64,000 nucleotides of DNA from Streptococcus sp. oral taxon 431 (GCF_023115445.1 NZ_JALDUI010000005.1:36985-100984), one strand, 5' to 3'. Counted from the first letter of the stretch, positions 18,344-28,729 are shown. Numbers and translations are program-made. The notes: generated from the sequence alone by a model not told the origin.

Positions 18344-18691
18344 ATGAATTTAAATCAATTAGATATCATCGTTTCAAATGTTCCCCAAGTTTGTGCTAGC
18401 TTGGAGCATATCTTGGATAAGAAGGCAGACTATGTTGATGATGGTTTTGCTCAGTTCACGATTGGCAGTCACTGTCTCATGTTATCCCAAAACCATTTGA
18501 TACCTTTGGAAAATTTTCAGTCAGGAATCATTCTACATATTGAAGTTGAGGATTTGGAACAGAATCAAAAGCGTTTGAAAGAATTAGGGATTGAGATTTT
18601 ACATGGGCCAGTTGTAACTGATTGGGGAACTGAATCCCTGCTAGTAAGTGGCCCTGCTGGTCTAGTGATTGATTTTTATCGTATGAAATAG
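18344..18691 (+). CDS. VOC (glyoxalase/bleomycin resistance) family protein
   Basis: A 115-residue vicinal-oxygen-chelate fold protein with paired beta-alpha-beta units: the N-terminal half begins LDIIVSNVPQVCASLEHIL, and the C-terminal half has GIILHIEVEDLEQNQ and the end AGLVIDFYRM. Such proteins bind a metal and act as lyases, dioxygenases or drug binders. The substrate is unknown here. It starts at ATG 18344 behind tatggagg and lies directly after the first repeated hairpin, so it may be transcribed by read-through from spxB or from a promoter not recognised. Confidence 0.8.
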   Translation: MNLNQLDIIVSNVPQVCASLEHILDKKADYVDDGFAQFTIGSHCLMLSQNHLIPLENFQSGIILHIEVEDLEQNQKRLKELGIEILHGPVVTDWGTESLLVSGPAGLVIDFYRMK

Positions 18692-18760
18692 GACGCTTAG
18701 TCATTTGAAGTTAACCATAATGATTCTTAAAAAAGAATGTGCGCATATGAACTATTGAAA

Positions 18761-18784
18761 GATCGGAGCAATCCGGTTTTTTTT
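18761..18784 (+). terminator. Repeated hairpin, copy 2
   Basis: GATCGGAGCAATCCGG followed by eight T, 70 bases after the VOC gene. The stem CGG/CCG with flanking pairs is weaker than copy 1. Confidence 0.65.
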
Positions 18785-18831
18785 CTGTTATGCGATTTTC
18801 AGTCCGTCTCGTTCCATTAGGTGCGAGACAA

Positions 18832-18856
18832 AAAACCACCCGCTGACGGGTGGTTA
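18832..18856 (-). terminator. Terminator of LapA-domain gene
   Basis: Read on the minus strand, AACCACCCG-TCAG-CGGGTGGTT followed by TTTT, 13 bases after the minus-strand stop. A further inverted repeat GTCTCG/CGAGAC (18806-18829) lies next to it. Confidence 0.9.
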
Positions 18857-18868
18857 TGATTTCTACAC

Positions 18869-19213
18869 TTATTGTTTGGCTTCCTGTTTTAATTGTTGCA
18901 CCTGTTCCTTGTACTGGAGAAGCTCCTTGTCTTTTTTATGGATAGTCGTTTCTGCTTCAGCAATGCGGCTTTTCAGCTCTTGAGTCTTGCCATGGTGATA
19001 GCTAAAACCAATAGCACTACCAACAATGATCCCGATTACTAGACAAGTAAAAATCACCAAAATCAAGGGAGCAGATAGTTGTGTAAAGACAAGACTGACA
19101 GTTACTGTTTGACGATTGAGCAGACCAAAGGAGATCACAATGACTAATAAGATCAAACCGCCAATTAGATAAGCCTTATCTTTCAGTGACAATTCATTAA
19201 ATTTTTTTAGCAT
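18869..19213 (-). CDS. LapA-domain membrane protein
   Basis: A 114-residue protein with two membrane helices (about 15-33 and 45-70) and a charged coiled-coil tail (75-112, rich in Lys, Glu and Gln). The fold matches the LapA/DUF1049 family, whose E. coli members assist envelope assembly; the streptococcal role is unknown. The start follows a good site (tcaggagaaaaggaac on the minus strand). It stands alone, with its own terminator. The gap 19214-19529 holds no gene, only the third repeated hairpin. Confidence 0.8.
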   Translation of the reverse strand: MLKKFNELSLKDKAYLIGGLILLVIVISFGLLNRQTVTVSLVFTQLSAPLILVIFTCLVIGIIVGSAIGFSYHHGKTQELKSRIAEAETTIHKKDKELLQYKEQVQQLKQEAKQ

Positions 19214-19385
19214 AAGTTCCTTTTCTCCTGACTATGTTGATAGAAAATTACACACCATTTAGGTATTAACAAAATTCATTTTACTAGAAAATTTCGATAC
19301 TGTCAATAATTTCTAACAGCTTATTTACCATCAATCGATTCATTGAAAAGGAGTATTCATTTTCTAATATTTGATTGACTAAACA

Positions 19386-19409
19386 GATCGGAGCAATCCA
19401 GTCTTTTTT
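19386..19409 (+). terminator. Repeated hairpin, copy 3
   Basis: GATCGGAGCAATCCAGTC plus six T. The G to A change relative to copy 1 breaks one stem pair, so its function as a terminator is doubtful. No gene on this strand ends just before it. Confidence 0.55.
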
Positions 19410-19529
19410 CTGTTCCCTCTTTCTTCTCACAAGATTGTGATAGTTTACATCTTTATAACAAAAGCTTCAAAGTCTTGATTGTTTTGAAAGAAGATTATAA
19501 AATAAGATTCAGTAAAAATGAAATAGGTT

Positions 19530-19796
19530 TTGAAAATAACTGAAAAACAAATGAAAATGTTAGGTTGGGTAGCGACCTTTATGTCTGTTATGATGTATAT
19601 GTCTTACTTCCCACAAATCATGGACAATCTGGCTGGTCAAAAAGGAAATTTCATTGAGCCCTTGGTTGCAGCGATCAACTGTAGTCTATGGGTCTACTAC
19701 GGTCTTTTCAAAAAAGAAAGAGATATCCCCCTTGCAGCAGCGAATGCACCAGGTATTATTTTTGGCCTAGTAACCGCTATCACAGCTTTGATTTAA
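19530..19796 (+). CDS. SemiSWEET-type PQ-loop sugar transporter
   Basis: An 88-residue protein with three membrane helices, the half-size bacterial SWEET unit that dimerises to move sugars. The PQ motif SYFPQI is near residues 25-30, and the conserved NCSLWVYYGL is in helix 2-3. The start is uncertain: TTG 19530 (weak AGG four bases before) gives 88 residues, while ATG 19551 gives 81. The TTG start fits the family length better. A terminator follows at 19806-19835. Sugar specificity is not predictable. Confidence 0.85.
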   Translation: MKITEKQMKMLGWVATFMSVMMYMSYFPQIMDNLAGQKGNFIEPLVAAINCSLWVYYGLFKKERDIPLAAANAPGIIFGLVTAITALI

Positions 19797-19805
19797 AAGG
19801 AACAG

Positions 19806-19835
19806 AGGAGACTAGTTTTCAGTCTTCTTTTTTTG
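19806..19835 (+). terminator. Terminator after SemiSWEET gene
   Basis: AGGAGACT-AGTTTTC-AGTCTTCT followed by a T run. Confidence 0.8.
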
Positions 19836-20005
19836 TTTCCGGGGAGGCTATTTGCTTTTTCGAGAGGATAATTTTTTAAAAAACAATCTGATCAACTTAA
19901 ATAGTAGAATAGTATCAGTATGTCACAGTATTTTATAAGAAAAGGTTTCAGAATGAGCTATAATATAAGTAAATGAACAAGCAAATAAGAAAGTTGAGTA
20001 GACTT

Positions 20006-20186
<181 letters not shown>

Positions 20187-20267
20187 ATCACATTTATTCA
20201 CTATTTTTATAAAATCTTCTCCCTACTTTATAAGATGTGAAAAAGAGTTCAATTAGATGGAGCTTTT

Positions 20268-20276
20268 TGCTATAAT
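20268..20276 (+). promoter_or_regulatory. Extended -10 promoter of manA
   Basis: TGCTATAAT (20268-20276) is a perfect extended -10; the -35 (TTCAAT, 20248-20253) is weak. The start codon is 30 bases downstream. Confidence 0.75.
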
Positions 20277-20306
20277 GAGGGGAGAAAAATCAGACAGGAG
20301 ATCGAC

Positions 20307-21251
20307 ATGTCAGAACCATTATTTTTACAATCAGTTATGCAAGAAAAAATCTGGGGTGGTACCAAGCTACGTGATGAGTTTGGATACGACATCCCAAGTG
20401 AAAAAATCGGAGAATATTGGGCCATCTCAGCCCATCCAAATGGTGTCTCTAAAGTTGCCAATGGTTGCTACGAGGGAACAGATCTTGCTACTTTGTATGC
20501 AGAACACCGTGAATTGTTTGGCAATCGTCCAGAACCTGTATTTCCACTGTTGACTAAGATTCTGGATGCTAACGACTGGCTCAGTGTTCAAGTTCATCCA
20601 GACGATGCTTACGGACTCGAGCATGAAGGCGAACTTGGAAAAACAGAATGCTGGTACATCATCGCTGCGGATGAAGGTTCAGAGATTATCTATGGTCACA
20701 ATGCCAAGTCAAAAGAAGAACTCCGCCAGCAAATCGAGGACAAGAATTGGGATGCTTTGTTGACAAAAGTACCAGTTAAAGCTGGAGATTTCTTCTATGT
20801 GCCAAGTGGCACCATGCATGCTATTGGAGCAGGAATCTTGATCCTTGAAACGCAACAGTCTAGTGATACAACCTACCGTGTCTATGACTTTGACCGCAAG
20901 GATGATAATGGTAACTTGCGCGAGCTTCACCTTGAAAAATCCATCGATGTTCTAAATATTGGTGAGCCTGCTAATAGCCGTCCTGTAACCGTCAAAGCAG
21001 ACGATTTGCGTTCAACTCTCCTTGTATCCAATGAATTCTTCGCAGTCTACAAGTGGGAAATCACTGGAAAAGTTGACTTTGAAAAAACAGCTGACTATAG
21101 CTTGTTTAGTGTCTTAGCTGGTCAAGGGAAACTAACTGTAGACGGTAAGGAATATCCAATTCAAAAAGGTAGCCACTTTATCTTACCAAGTGATGTTGAA
21201 ACTTGGACACTTGAAGGACAAGATTTGGAATTGATTGTTAGCCATCCGTAA
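20307..21251 (+). CDS. manA: Mannose-6-phosphate isomerase, class I
   Basis: ManA interconverts mannose 6-phosphate and fructose 6-phosphate, feeding PTS mannose into glycolysis and supplying mannose 6-phosphate for glycans. The 314-residue zinc enzyme shows the type I cupin motifs: VQVHPDDAYGLEHEGELGKT with metal His and Glu residues, then FFYVPSGTMHAIGAGILILE. The C-terminal cupin half ends GSHFILPSDVETWTLEG. ATG 20307 follows a caggag site. It is a single-gene unit with its own promoter and a terminator at 21256-21288. Confidence 0.97.
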   Translation: MSEPLFLQSVMQEKIWGGTKLRDEFGYDIPSEKIGEYWAISAHPNGVSKVANGCYEGTDLATLYAEHRELFGNRPEPVFPLLTKILDANDWLSVQVHPDDAYGLEHEGELGKTECWYIIAADEGSEIIYGHNAKSKEELRQQIEDKNWDALLTKVPVKAGDFFYVPSGTMHAIGAGILILETQQSSDTTYRVYDFDRKDDNGNLRELHLEKSIDVLNIGEPANSRPVTVKADDLRSTLLVSNEFFAVYKWEITGKVDFEKTADYSLFSVLAGQGKLTVDGKEYPIQKGSHFILPSDVETWTLEGQDLELIVSHP

Positions 21252-21255
21252 AAAG

Positions 21256-21288
21256 AAAGGACCTGAGTTCATTACTCAAGTCCTTTTT
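21256..21288. terminator. Bidirectional terminator between manA and NSS transporter
   Basis: AAAGGAC-TGAGT / ACTCA-GTCCTTT hairpin with T run on the plus strand and A-rich flank giving a U run on the minus strand; the two genes converge on it. Confidence 0.85.
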
Positions 21289-21290
21289 GA

Positions 21291-22634
21291 TTACATAAAT
21301 TGGGCGATAAAAACCACAACGATGATAATAGGAATGATGAAACGAAGGAGGAAGAGCCAGACTTGGAAAAGTCCTTGTTTCCACGGTGTTTCATCAAGCT
21401 GGAGTTCCTCCATAGCCAATGCTTTTTTGAAGACATAGCCTGTAAAGAGAGACAAGCAGAGTGCACCAAATGGCATGAGGAGATTAGAAACCAAGAAGTC
21501 CATGGCATCAAAGAAGGTCTTCCCAAAGATTTGAACGTCTGCCATGACTCCGTAGGATAGGGCTGAAGGGATACCAAATACAAAAGTTAAAACACCTAAA
21601 ATCATACTCCACTTGGCACGCTTACGATTGTCTTGGTTGGTGATGTTGCCTACATTGATTTCCAGCATCACGACAGAAGAAGTGACTGTCGCAAAGAGAA
21701 AGAGCAATAGGAAAAGGATGTAGAAAATACTTCCAAAAGGCATCTTATCAAAGAGTTGTGGCAAGACAATAAAGAGGAGACTTGGACCACCTTCAGACTG
21801 GATGTTAAAGGCTGACATAGCTGGGAAAATAGCTAATCCTGCCATGATGGATACAGAGATGTTCATGGCAACGATGGACATACCTGATTGGACTAGATTG
21901 GTTTTCTTATCCAAGTAAGAAGCATAGGTCAACATGGCTGTAACCCCGAGGGATAAAGCAAAGAAAGATTGTCCCAGAGCATAGAGGAGTCCAGCACTTG
22001 TCAGTTTTGAAAAGTCAGGTTTGAGGAAGTAAACTACACCTTCCATGGCATTTGGCAAGCTGAGAGAGCGCCCGATGATAATGACAAAGATGATAAAGAG
22101 CAGAGGCATCATAACTTTCGATGCTCTTTCAATCCCTTTTTGAACTCCCTTAGATACGATAAAGATGTTGAGGAAGATGAAGAGAGCTTGGGAACCGAGA
22201 GCAATCCATGGATTTGAAATAATATCTATGAAGAGTTGGGCATAATCACTGCTAATCCCCCAAATTTGGAAAGCTTTAGCAATAGCGATACCTAGATAAA
22301 CTAAAACCCATCCACCAATAACACTGTAAAAGGATAAGAGGATGAAAAGGGCAAAGGCTCCGATCCAACCGATAAAATTGTAGTTCTTGTTATCGCCCAA
22401 TTTTCCAAATGTTTTGATTGCTGACACGCCAGCGCTCCGACCAAGGGCGAATTCAGCAAGCAAAAGTGGGAAACCAATCAATAGTGTCGAGATGAGAAAG
22501 ACCAGTAAAAATCCTCCTCCACCATTAGCAGCGGTCATATAAGGGAATTTCCAAACGGCCCCAAGACCAATAGCAGAACCAGCAGATGCAAGGATAAAGC
22601 CCAGTTTTGAGCCCCATTGCGATTTTTCAGACAT
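21291..22634 (-). CDS. Sodium-dependent transporter, NSS/SNF family
   Basis: A 447-residue neurotransmitter:sodium symporter homologue (LeuT/TnaT/MhsT fold), which imports an amino acid with sodium. The N-terminal signature is LGAVWKFPYMTAANGGGGF, with the unwound helix 1 Gly residues. About 11 to 12 membrane helices are evident. Candidate substrates are tryptophan, leucine or other hydrophobic amino acids; the sequence alone does not decide. Translation starts at the ATG at 22634 behind cggag. The mRNA has a leader of about 100 bases containing a terminator-like hairpin, so expression may be attenuated. Confidence 0.93.
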   Translation of the reverse strand: MSEKSQWGSKLGFILASAGSAIGLGAVWKFPYMTAANGGGGFLLVFLISTLLIGFPLLLAEFALGRSAGVSAIKTFGKLGDNKNYNFIGWIGAFALFILLSFYSVIGGWVLVYLGIAIAKAFQIWGISSDYAQLFIDIISNPWIALGSQALFIFLNIFIVSKGVQKGIERASKVMMPLLFIIFVIIIGRSLSLPNAMEGVVYFLKPDFSKLTSAGLLYALGQSFFALSLGVTAMLTYASYLDKKTNLVQSGMSIVAMNISVSIMAGLAIFPAMSAFNIQSEGGPSLLFIVLPQLFDKMPFGSIFYILFLLLFLFATVTSSVVMLEINVGNITNQDNRKRAKWSMILGVLTFVFGIPSALSYGVMADVQIFGKTFFDAMDFLVSNLLMPFGALCLSLFTGYVFKKALAMEELQLDETPWKQGLFQVWLFLLRFIIPIIIVVVFIAQFM

Positions 22635-22772
22635 CGTTAAACTCCGATCTATTGTTTAAAATAAGAAAAGGCTACTTGAGTTGTCAAATAGCCTTCTCTC
22701 AATGGCTCTTTATGAGCTTTTTATTTGATTGATAGACTTGATTATCCTATCATGATTTTTCAAGTCTGTCAA
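22635..22772 (-). promoter_or_regulatory. Promoter and possible attenuator of NSS transporter
   Basis: On the minus strand TTGACA (22772-22767), a 17-base spacer and TAGGAT (22749-22744) form a good promoter. The leader then contains a small GCTC/GAGC hairpin (22704-22716). A second, longer hairpin follows: AAGGCTA..TTGA/TCAA..TAGCCTT (22695-22668), with a U-rich tail TTTTCTTATTTT, 34 bases before the start codon. A terminator between promoter and gene suggests attenuation. TTGAG just upstream could pair with CTCAA in the terminator loop as an alternative fold. No T-box or known riboswitch signature was recognised. Confidence 0.6.
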
Positions 22773-22814
22773 GAAAGCGATTTTCATGTTTTTATAAAAA
22801 ATATGATAAAATAC

Positions 22815-22845
22815 TTGACTCTCCTCAAAGGGGAGGGTATATACT
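22815..22845 (+). promoter_or_regulatory. MerR-type promoter with 19-bp spacer dyad
   Basis: TTGACT (22815-22820) and TATACT (22840-22845) are separated by 19 bases that contain the dyad CTCTCC-TCAAAGG-GGAGGG. An over-long spacer holding a dyad is the hallmark of promoters activated by MerR-family regulators by DNA untwisting. The next gene encodes such a regulator, so autoactivation is likely. Confidence 0.8.
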
Positions 22846-22865
22846 ATTTATGTGAGGAGGAAATC

Positions 22866-23606
22866 ATGTACCATATCAAAGAAGCTGCGCAGCTTTCAGG
22901 CGTCTCTATCAAGACCCTTTACCATTATGATAAGATAGGACTCTTGGTTCCGTTAAAGTCAGAAAATGGCTATCGAACCTACAGTCAAGAAGATTTAGAA
23001 CGACTTCAGGTTATCCTTTATTACAAGTATCTAGGCTTTTCTTTAGAAAAAATAGCAGAGCTATTGAAGGAAGAAAAGACGGACTTGTTACCACATTTGA
23101 CTAGGCAGTTGGACTATCTAACTCGAGAAAGGCAACATCTGGATACCTTGATTTCCACCTTGCAAAAAACCATTCAAGAACAAAAAGGAGAAAGAAAAAT
23201 GACTATTGAGGAAAAATTCACTGGATTTAGCTATCAAGACCATCAAAAATACCAGCAAGAGGCGGTAGATAAGTATGGTCAAGAAGTCATGGACCAGGCT
23301 CTCGAGCGCCAAAAAGGTCACGAAGACGAAGCTACGGCTGCCTTCAACCAAGTCTTTCAAGCCTTGGCACAAAATCTTCAAGCTGATCTACCTGCAACAG
23401 CATCTGAAAATCAAGAGGAAGCAGGCAAACTCTTGCAAGCCATCCGTACTTATGGATTTGACTGCTCTATCGAGGTCTTTGGTCATATCGGAAAAGGCTA
23501 TGTCTATAATCCAGAGTTTAAGGAAAACATTGATAAGTTTGGACAGGGAACAGCCCAGTACACATCAGATGTCATTGCTCACTATGTAAGCAAACAAACT
23601 CGATAA
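22866..23606 (+). CDS. MerR-family regulator with TipAS drug-binding domain (TipA-like)
   Basis: The 246-residue protein has an N-terminal MerR winged helix (IKEAAQLSGVSIKTLYHYDK, then NGYRTYSQEDLERL), a coiled-coil dimer helix (about 75-108) and a C-terminal TipAS domain (120-246). In Streptomyces TipA, that domain binds thiopeptide antibiotics and related drugs and turns on its own promoter. The start is ATG 22866 after gaggagg; the frame extends upstream but through the promoter. Inside the gene, aaaaaggag precedes an in-frame ATG at 23199 by eight bases. This would make a separate 135-residue TipAS-only protein, as the Streptomyces gene does. Confidence 0.93.
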   Translation: MYHIKEAAQLSGVSIKTLYHYDKIGLLVPLKSENGYRTYSQEDLERLQVILYYKYLGFSLEKIAELLKEEKTDLLPHLTRQLDYLTRERQHLDTLISTLQKTIQEQKGERKMTIEEKFTGFSYQDHQKYQQEAVDKYGQEVMDQALERQKGHEDEATAAFNQVFQALAQNLQADLPATASENQEEAGKLLQAIRTYGFDCSIEVFGHIGKGYVYNPEFKENIDKFGQGTAQYTSDVIAHYVSKQTR

Positions 23607-23680
23607 AACTCAAAGACCAAGCTAAGGCTGACAAAACCAGTAACAGATTTTAGCAGGAAGACACAGACTTAGATAAGATA

Positions 23681-23712
23681 AAAATCGGCGGAGTGTTCTC
23701 TGCCGATTTACT
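23681..23712. terminator. Bidirectional terminator between TipA-like gene and NUDIX gene
   Basis: AAATCGGC-GAG / CTC-GCCGATTT hairpin with TGTT loop between two convergent genes. Confidence 0.8.
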
Positions 23713-23713
23713 G

Positions 23714-24169
23714 TTATTTGAGTTGGTAAGACCAGTCTTCTCCATCCTTATAGTAAAAGAATTCACTGAGGTCCTCTTCGAGAAAAACACGAAGCATGTC
23801 AGACATATCCTCAGTAGCTAATTTTAGATGAGATAGATTTTCAAAATCCTCCCACCAGACATTTCCTTCGTCTGAAGATTGGAGCTCACCAGTAAAGTGT
23901 TCTGTTTTGTAAAAGTGGACAACATAACGATAGTCCTCGTCATCATACCAATCTTTGATACCACAGAGTTGAGGCTTAGAAATGGTCAGACCAGTTTCTT
24001 CCTTCACTTCGCGAATGACAGCATCGACAAAGGATTCGCCACGTTCAACATGACCACCAGGAAAAGTAATGCCAGGCCAGTCAGGGCTAATTCGGTCTTG
24101 AACTAGGACCTTGCCCCCATTTTTAATCATACACATGTTGACAAATTCGACTGATTCTCTTCTGCTCAT
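23714..24169 (-). CDS. NUDIX hydrolase, MutT-like
   Basis: A 151-residue NUDIX hydrolase. The complete Nudix box GHVERGESFVDAVIREVKEE with following TGL spans residues 39-61 and supplies the Mg-binding glutamates. The GITFPGG lead-in and VNMCMIKNGGKVLVQDR start resemble 8-oxo-dGTP diphosphatases of streptococci, a plausible defence against the peroxide made by SpxB (inference). The start follows aggaaaaataat on the minus strand. The DUF1697 gene lies ten bases upstream in the same direction. Confidence 0.92.
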   Translation of the reverse strand: MSRRESVEFVNMCMIKNGGKVLVQDRISPDWPGITFPGGHVERGESFVDAVIREVKEETGLTISKPQLCGIKDWYDDEDYRYVVHFYKTEHFTGELQSSDEGNVWWEDFENLSHLKLATEDMSDMLRVFLEEDLSEFFYYKDGEDWSYQLK

Positions 24170-24179
24170 ATTATTTTTC

Positions 24180-24701
24180 CTATTTTGTTAGTAATTTTTC
24201 TACCACGTTTAACTTTCGCATGGTCAGATCAACGCCGAACAGTTTTTCAAGATAGTTGGTATTAAGCTTTTTTCGTTTTGCAGTTCTAGGGAGATAGAGG
24301 TAAAGACAATGGTTGCCGATACAAATTTCTTCTTCACCATAGTCACTATCCAATTTTTCAAATGGTAGACTTTGGATAGCATTCTGGAAAAGAATTATAT
24401 GTATACGGTCATAAAGATAATGTTCTCCAAACGGATTTTCTTGGACAATTTTTGTAAAATCACTCTTATTTTTAATGACCATTTTCAAGTCGGCTCCGAT
24501 TTTTTCTTTTATTAGAGTATGGACTTGTTCTCGTATTTCTTCTATGGCTAAGTCGCTTTCAAGAATAATATTTCCACTTTGAATATAAGTTCGAACGTGT
24601 TGGAAACCAGCCTCTGCCAAGATATCTACCAGATAAGACATTTTAGGGATAGCATTTTGTCCATTCGGTGTAACACCTCTCAGTAAAATAATATGTTCCA
24701 A
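24180..24701 (-). CDS. DUF1697 family protein
   Basis: A 173-residue protein of the DUF1697 family, whose members start with an LLRGVTPNGQN-like loop and contain TYIQSGNIILES; both are visible. The biochemical role is unknown. The open frame reaches 24743, but a Shine-Dalgarno aaaggag lies five bases before an in-frame TTG at 24701, and that start (LEHIILLRGV, read as Met) gives the family length, so TTG 24701 is preferred. It probably forms a unit with the NUDIX gene downstream. Confidence 0.85.
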   Translation of the reverse strand: MEHIILLRGVTPNGQNAIPKMSYLVDILAEAGFQHVRTYIQSGNIILESDLAIEEIREQVHTLIKEKIGADLKMVIKNKSDFTKIVQENPFGEHYLYDRIHIILFQNAIQSLPFEKLDSDYGEEEICIGNHCLYLYLPRTAKRKKLNTNYLEKLFGVDLTMRKLNVVEKLLTK

Positions 24702-24751
24702 AATAGCTCCTTTCTTATCCAATATCTTTAGATACAATATCATTTATAGTT

Positions 24752-26820
<2,069 letters not shown>

Positions 26821-26944
26821 AGAAATTCTCCATCTTTATCACTTATACATTGACAAAGGTTCTGTCTTTTTTTACAATTATATCATGAAAAATCTTAAAA
26901 CAAAAGTCTCGTCACTCTGTTGTCACAAGTAGAAAGGAAGTGTT

Positions 26945-27502
26945 ATGGCCGAACGAAGAATTTCTGAAAATTCACTTGAAAATCTCAGAAAATCAAACAA
27001 AGAATCCAATTTACTGACCAGAGAAGCTATCGAAACAGCTCTTTTGCAACTTTTGGAGAAAAAGGAGTTGACAAAGATTAGCATTTCCGAATTGGTAAAA
27101 CGAGCTGGTGTTTCTCGTGCCGCCTTTTATCGAAACTATGACTCCAAAGAAGAGATTTTAGAAAGCGTCTTTAAACGCAGTGTCCATAATATCATGGAGC
27201 AGCTCAGTCATTATGATGTCAAAACAGATCTCTATCTGGTTTGGGTTCATCTCTTTCGTGAAGCCAGAAAAGAAGCCAAGGTTATTCAGCTTGCCTTGGA
27301 CTACCACTTGGAAAAAATCTTTGTGCAAGCCATGCAAGAGTTTTTAGAAAAATACTATGGAAAATCAAAAGGAGTCAGCTCTTACCTGCATTCTTTTTGG
27401 AGTTCTGCCATCGTATCAGTTTTGCTTAAATGGATCAAGGATGGAATGAAGGTTCCTGCTGAAAAAATCGCAGATTTACGCCTACCATTTTTCAAAAAAT
27501 AG
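26945..27502 (+). CDS. TetR/AcrR family transcriptional regulator
   Basis: A 185-residue regulator with an N-terminal helix-turn-helix (TREAIETALLQLLEKKELTK, ISELVKRAGVSRAAFYRNYD; about residues 22-70) and a helical ligand domain. The C-terminal region ends in a hydrophobic helix FWSSAIVSVLLKWIKDGM typical of the DhaS-like subgroup. Ligand and targets are unknown. Candidates are the divergent degV gene and the gene itself. ATG 26945 follows agaaaggaag. comEB starts 18 bases downstream. Confidence 0.9.
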   Translation: MAERRISENSLENLRKSNKESNLLTREAIETALLQLLEKKELTKISISELVKRAGVSRAAFYRNYDSKEEILESVFKRSVHNIMEQLSHYDVKTDLYLVWVHLFREARKEAKVIQLALDYHLEKIFVQAMQEFLEKYYGKSKGVSSYLHSFWSSAIVSVLLKWIKDGMKVPAEKIADLRLPFFKK

Positions 27503-27520
27503 ATCAGAAGGAGAGAAGTT

Positions 27521-27988
27521 ATGACAGAAAAAAGACTGGCTTGGGATGAGTATTTTGCTGCTCAAGCCTTATTGATTGCCAATCGTTCAACCTGTAAACG
27601 CGCCAAGGTAGGAGCTGTTTTAGTCAAGGATAATAAGGTTATTTCAACAGGTTATAATGGCTCTGTATCAGGAACGGAGCATTGTATTGACCATGACTGT
27701 TTGGTGATTGAGGGCCACTGTGTCCGCACTCTTCATGCTGAGGTTAATGCTATTTTACAAGGAGCCGAACGTGGCGTTCCAAAAGGATTTACAGCTTACG
27801 TTACTCATTTTCCTTGTCTCAACTGCACCAAGCAATTGCTTCAGGTAGGATGTGAGCGTGTCGTTTATATTAACCAGTACCGTATGGACGACTACGCCCA
27901 GTATCTCTATCGTGAAAAAGGGACCGAGTTGACCCATTTACCACTTGAGACAGTACAAGCAGCTCTTCAAGAAGCTAACTTGATTTAA
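27521..27988 (+). CDS. comEB: dCMP deaminase / late competence protein ComEB
   Basis: A 155-residue zinc deaminase converting dCMP to dUMP for dTMP synthesis. The zinc site is visible as LHAEVNAI (His and catalytic Glu) and PCLNCTKQL (two Cys). RSTCKRAKVGAVLV is the substrate region. The name ComEB comes from the Bacillus locus; a role in competence is not established by the sequence. It starts at ATG 27521 after agaaggagag and shares an operon-like spacing with the TetR gene. The terminator at 28001-28034 ends the unit. Confidence 0.95.
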   Translation: MTEKRLAWDEYFAAQALLIANRSTCKRAKVGAVLVKDNKVISTGYNGSVSGTEHCIDHDCLVIEGHCVRTLHAEVNAILQGAERGVPKGFTAYVTHFPCLNCTKQLLQVGCERVVYINQYRMDDYAQYLYREKGTELTHLPLETVQAALQEANLI

Positions 27989-28000
27989 AAATTAAAAAAA

Positions 28001-28042
28001 AAGATGGTTTAGAAGGATTTTTAAACCATTTTTTGATATAAT
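28001..28042 (+). terminator. comEB terminator fused to upp -10 box
   Basis: ATGGTTTA / TAAACCAT hairpin with a T run (28004-28034) runs directly into TATAAT at 28037-28042, the -10 of upp. Confidence 0.8.
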
Positions 28043-28075
28043 AAGAAGAATAAATTGAAAGAAGGAATTCAGAAA

Positions 28076-28705
28076 ATGGGAAAACTTGAAGTCATTAATC
28101 ATCCACTCATTCAACACAAATTGTCAATCTTGCGTCGTACAGACACTTCTACAAAAGCTTTTCGTGAGTTAGTAGATGAAATTGCTATGTTGATGGGATA
28201 TGAAGTACTTCGTGATCTTCCGCTTGAAGACGTTGAAATCGAAACACCTATCACAAAAACAGTTCAAAAACAATTGGCTGGTAAAAAATTGGCAATTGTT
28301 CCAATCTTGCGTGCAGGTATTGGGATGGTCGATGGGCTATTGAGCTTGGTTCCAGCAGCCAAAGTTGGACATATTGGTATGTACCGTGACGAAGAAACTC
28401 TTCAACCAGTAGAATACTTGGTAAAATTACCTGAAGATATCGACCAACGTCAAATTTTTGTGGTTGACCCTATGCTTGCAACAGGTGGTTCTGCAATCTT
28501 GGCTGTTGATTCCCTCAAAAAACGTGGAGCATCAAACATCAAATTTGTCTGCCTTGTATCTGCTCCAGAAGGTGTAAAAGCTCTTCAAGAAGCTCACCCA
28601 GATGTAGAAATCTTTACAGCAGCTTTGGATGAACGTTTGAACGAACATGGCTATATCGTTCCAGGTCTTGGTGACGCAGGAGACCGCTTGTTCGGTACTA
28701 AATAA
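28076..28705 (+). CDS. upp: Uracil phosphoribosyltransferase
   Basis: Upp salvages uracil with PRPP to give UMP. The 209 residues start [17 protein letters not shown], the standard opening. ATG 28076 has aagga ten bases upstream; an in-frame TTG at 28055 is too close to the promoter. The PRPP site [12 protein letters not shown] is near residue 131, and the C terminus [18 protein letters not shown] closes over uracil. Together with pyrF-pyrE it covers both salvage and synthesis of UMP in this window. Confidence 0.98.
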   Translation: MGKLEVINHPLIQHKLSILRRTDTSTKAFRELVDEIAMLMGYEVLRDLPLEDVEIETPITKTVQKQLAGKKLAIVPILRAGIGMVDGLLSLVPAAKVGHIGMYRDEETLQPVEYLVKLPEDIDQRQIFVVDPMLATGGSAILAVDSLKKRGASNIKFVCLVSAPEGVKALQEAHPDVEIFTAALDERLNEHGYIVPGLGDAGDRLFGTK

Positions 28706-28729
28706 GAATAAAGAATAGAGAAATTTGAC

